7,984 nucleotides of DNA from the NCBI GenBank assembly GCA_023511475.1, contig JAIMBM010000121.1, forward strand, positions 1 through 7,984. Reading direction: 5' to 3'. Shown here in pieces: positions 6,247 to 7,984 of the stretch. The position numbers were made by a program, and so were the translations under genes. The stretch's first letter is position 1. Each line of letters begins with the position of its first letter. The notes beneath the pieces were generated by a model, which made no database searches, was not told where the DNA came from, and saw only the letters and a program-made list of their open reading frames with translations. This DNA is from Anaerolineae bacterium. Its GTDB lineage: Bacteria; Chloroflexota; Anaerolineae; SpSt-313.

Positions 6247-6266
6247 CATAACGTCCACCCTGCCGC

Positions 6267-7634
6267 TCACTCTTCTCCTGCCATCTCGGCGACGGCCCGC
6301 CAGGGCGCGTCGACCTCAGCACCATACGGTTCGTGACGAAAGCGATAGTCCTGTTTGCGAATGTACTCGCCCAGCTCGGCGTGCAAGGCCTGCCAGCGCC
6401 CCAGCGCCGAGCGGATCAGTCGCCACTCCGCAGCCTCGTCGGGCGCGAGTGAGAGGGCGAGGGCCAGGTGCGGCCGGCACAGTCGCACGCCGTGCATCGC
6501 CTCCAGGGCACCCTCGGAGCCTGTGATGCTTGCCAGCACGCTCTTCGCCGCGGCCGCTGCTGCGGCCGCCTCGGCCCTGCAGGCCGGGCACACGCGCTGC
6601 GCGATGCGGGCGGCCAGAGTCTCTCCTTCGGACGAGGGGCGGCGTATCCCCAGGAAAACACCCAGCTCCCTCCACACCCCCTGCTCTGCAGGCTCGATGT
6701 CTTGGGGCTCGGTCAGCCTGTGCAGCAACGTCCGTGTGACCCTCTGCCAGGCAGGCCCCGTCTGCGACCACGGAGCCAGCTCCATGAGCCGCCAGGCGTG
6801 GGCGCCACACAGGTCCACGAGGGGCTCGCCCTCCGGCGCCTGCCCAGCAGCGGCGAGCGCCCCGACGAGCCATCGATCCGCCTCTGCCTGCACTGCCCGG
6901 CACATCAGGCATCCCGCCCCGGGCTCGAGCTGCAGGTCGGCCGGTGGTAGGTGCTCCGGGGCCTGCGCAGCTTCCGGGGAGGGCATCGTCCGAGGCACGC
7001 CCAACGGCTTGCCCACCAGCGCCTCAACAAGGGCGGAGCCGGTTTCCGCCGATGTGCTCCGGCTCGCCAGAGCCCCTACTCGCTCCCTGAACGCTCCTGT
7101 CAGCAAGTCCAGGCCCGTGCGGCCCCGCACATGGGGCAGAGCCAACACGAGGTGCGGGCGGCATAGGCCATCGGAGCTCCGGTAGCGCCGGCGGACGTCG
7201 GCGTCCGAGAGGTGCGAGAGGAGCGTGTCCAGATACCGGCGGGAGGCCCCGGCAAGCGTCCGGCAGGCCGGGCAGTCGGCCTGGGGGAGCAGCCGACGCT
7301 CCAGGGCGCCGGCCCGGCCGCGGGGGCGCGGGGCCCCCATGCTGCGCGGCCGAAGGAGGGGGAGTAAAGCACCGAGGACGTCCCGGTAGATGATGGCGGT
7401 ACCGAGGCCGTCACGAACCTCGTTGGCGAACTGCCAGGCGTGGCCGTGGCAGAACCCTCTCGCCCGACGGAGCTCTGCACGGCCTCCAGGGTCGTTGACC
7501 CCCTCATAGGAGAGGACATCGAGGTGACGGGAGACGGCCCGCACGCCCAGGCGACATATCGGGCAACCCTCCTGCTGGAGGACATCGAGGACCTCATGGA
7601 ATGTGGTGTGTCTGCTTGGCCGCTGTTGCCTCAT
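6267..7634 (-). CDS. four-module CxxC/CxxH protein, DUF6062-like
   Basis: A 455-residue soluble protein without signal peptide or membrane helix. It contains four repeats of one module, CxxC, 30-34 residues, then CxxH: C24/C27 with C62/H65; C121/C124 with C158/H161; C242/C245 with C276/H279; C349/C352 with C386/H389. Local sequences repeat too (CPICR, CPACR, CLMCR, CPACR; FCHGH, LCRPH, LCGAH, LCRPH). Each module could bind one zinc ion through three cysteines and a histidine. The first module (CPICRLGVRAVSRHLDVLSY, then EGVNDP and GFCHGHAW) resembles proteins labelled DUF6062, known from Chloroflexota, Actinomycetota and Clostridia, with no established function. The family name is from memory. 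An Ala-rich helix lies at 354-363. The ATG at 7634 has only a weak AGG ribosome site nine bases upstream. The leader carries a terminator hairpin, so expression is probably controlled by attenuation. Confidence 0.8.
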   Translation of the reverse strand: MRQQRPSRHTTFHEVLDVLQQEGCPICRLGVRAVSRHLDVLSYEGVNDPGGRAELRRARGFCHGHAWQFANEVRDGLGTAIIYRDVLGALLPLLRPRSMGAPRPRGRAGALERRLLPQADCPACRTLAGASRRYLDTLLSHLSDADVRRRYRSSDGLCRPHLVLALPHVRGRTGLDLLTGAFRERVGALASRSTSAETGSALVEALVGKPLGVPRTMPSPEAAQAPEHLPPADLQLEPGAGCLMCRAVQAEADRWLVGALAAAGQAPEGEPLVDLCGAHAWRLMELAPWSQTGPAWQRVTRTLLHRLTEPQDIEPAEQGVWRELGVFLGIRRPSSEGETLAARIAQRVCPACRAEAAAAAAAAKSVLASITGSEGALEAMHGVRLCRPHLALALSLAPDEAAEWRLIRSALGRWQALHAELGEYIRKQDYRFRHEPYGAEVDAPWRAVAEMAGEE

Positions 7635-7648
7635 GGTCTGCGCCTAAC

Positions 7649-7689
7649 AAAAAAGCTTCCACCCGCAGCGTCAGGCACGAGTAGAAGCT
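7649..7689 (-). terminator. intrinsic terminator in the leader, likely attenuator
   Basis: Read on the minus strand, AGCTTCTACTCG (7689-7678) pairs with CGGGTGGAAGCT (7665-7654) over 12 bp including two G-U pairs, around a 12-base loop. A run of T follows at once (7653-7649, six T with the last stem base). This is the only hairpin in the window with a proper T-tract. It ends 14 bases before the ATG of the CxxC/CxxH gene and lies downstream of a good promoter, so it would stop transcripts before the gene unless disrupted. It could instead end a transcript entering from beyond 7984. Confidence 0.65.
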
Positions 7690-7748
7690 ATCAGCCGGCC
7701 CGCCCGCCGGCGCGCCCACGGCGCAAGCCGCTCCGCCACGGGCTTCAT
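7671..7748 (-). CDS. possible 25-residue leader peptide
   Basis: A short frame in the leader of the CxxC/CxxH gene, starting about 27 bases after the predicted transcription start. It encodes a basic peptide (MKPVAERLAPWARRR, then AGRLIASTRA). Its stop codon falls inside the loop of the terminator hairpin, so a translating ribosome would cover the 5' arm of the stem. The geometry suits translation-controlled attenuation. Against it: no Shine-Dalgarno site is visible, and a frame this short can arise by chance in GC-rich DNA. No run of one amino acid's codons stands out except RRR. Confidence 0.3.
   Translation of the reverse strand: MKPVAERLAPWARRRAGRLIASTRA
7694..7711 (-). other. leader hairpin preceding the terminator
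   Basis: GCCGGC (7694-7699) and GCCGGC (7706-7711) form a perfect 6-bp stem with a 6-base loop, ending four bases before the terminator stem in the minus-strand leader. It could be a pause hairpin or part of an alternative fold. It would be unwound by a ribosome reading the possible leader peptide. Confidence 0.35.
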
Positions 7749-7781
7749 CGCGGCGGATGCAGATGGGCTTCTGTGACGCAC

Positions 7782-7810
7782 ACTATAGGCCCAATGAAGC
7801 AGAACGTCAA
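7782..7810 (-). promoter_or_regulatory. sigma-70-type promoter for the CxxC/CxxH gene
   Basis: On the minus strand, TTGACG (7810-7805), a 17-base spacer, then TATAGT (7787-7782). Both boxes are one base from consensus (TTGACA, TATAAT) and the spacing is optimal. Transcription should begin near 7775, giving a leader of about 140 bases before the ATG at 7634. It is the clearest housekeeping promoter in the window. Confidence 0.7.
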
Positions 7811-7984
7811 AACGGCGCGGCCGCGTAGCTGTTCAGGCTCGCGTTCAGTGCATAGCGCGGAGGCAGGCTCCTCGTGGCCCTGCCCGTCGGGATCGGCTTC
7901 GCGCCGGCTCGTGGCGGAACCCCTTCCCCCTGTCCCCCTTCCCCCGGCGGACGCCGCGGCGGCCGCCTGGGGAAGGGGGAAGAC
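7811..7984. other. upstream flank ending in a cut C/G-rich hairpin
   Basis: No gene is recognised here. Bases 7934-7944 (CCCCCTTCCCC) pair exactly with 7969-7979 (GGGGAAGGGGG), and inside them GGCGG (7946-7950) pairs with CCGCC (7963-7967). A further CTTCCCCC run precedes the first arm, so the element probably continues past the window edge. It differs in sequence from the 112-bp repeats but shares their C-run/G-run form with GC-rich inner stems. Confidence 0.55.

Larger units (their letters stand above)
5880..6266. other. intergenic region dominated by structured repeats
   Basis: This gap lies between two minus-strand genes. Bases 5885-5890 hold the transporter's ribosome site. From 5891 to 5980 I see no clear promoter for the transporter and no gene. 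From 5981 to 6246 it is almost entirely repeats and hairpins. The apparent plus-strand frames here exist because the 132-base repeat period equals 44 codons. Confidence 0.65.

Noticed and set aside
5938..6336. Plus-strand frames with repeated peptides (for example PDAGEQEGAV) in the repeat region
   Set aside because: The 132-base repeat period is a multiple of three, so a chance frame stays open and repeats. The DNA is hairpin-rich and shows no start signals.

Overview
The window is GC-rich bacterial chromosome, most likely from the Chloroflexota (Thermomicrobia- or Anaerolineae-like). That placement is inference. It rests on three things: an ECF sigma factor followed by a zinc-finger anti-sigma protein carrying META (HslJ-like) domains; a long protein with four CxxC/CxxH modules of the DUF6062 type; and intergenic C/G-run hairpin repeats of a style common in that phylum. 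No rRNA, tRNA, CRISPR array, insertion sequence or phage gene was recognised.

Layout, left to right. (1) 58-351, minus: a two-helix membrane protein, transcribed away from the next operon. (2) 361-690: a divergent control region with a perfect 26-bp palindrome, other inverted repeats and an ECF-like promoter candidate. (3) 691-3344, plus: a two-gene operon, an ECF sigma factor and its membrane anti-sigma factor, overlapping as TGATG. The anti-sigma protein has a large modular exported part: two META domains, a PsbP-like domain and two copies of an 'EGWxG' module. (4) 3345-3551: a spacer with an apparent C-terminal gene remnant. (5) 3552-4235, plus: a secreted lipoprotein, perhaps related to one domain of the anti-sigma protein. 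(6) 4236-4565: a convergent gap with terminator-like hairpins and one doubtful minus-strand reading frame. (7) 4566-5879, minus: a major facilitator superfamily transporter. (8) 5880-6266: a gap with two 112-bp direct repeats able to fold into large structures. (9) 6267-7634, minus: the four-module CxxC/CxxH protein. (10) 7635-7984: its upstream region, with a good sigma-70 promoter, a leader that may encode a 25-residue peptide, a terminator hairpin just before the gene, and a C/G-rich hairpin cut by the window end.

The left half reads as an envelope-sensing unit. The anti-sigma protein would hold the sigma factor at the membrane through its HxxxCxxC domain, and its exported domains would sense cell-surface conditions. 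The sigma factor may control its own promoter, and the lipoprotein and small membrane protein are plausible co-regulated neighbours. The right half is unrelated: a transporter and a probable zinc- or redox-linked protein whose leader suggests transcription attenuation. The least expected items are that leader, the exported architecture of the anti-sigma protein, and the paired structured repeats.
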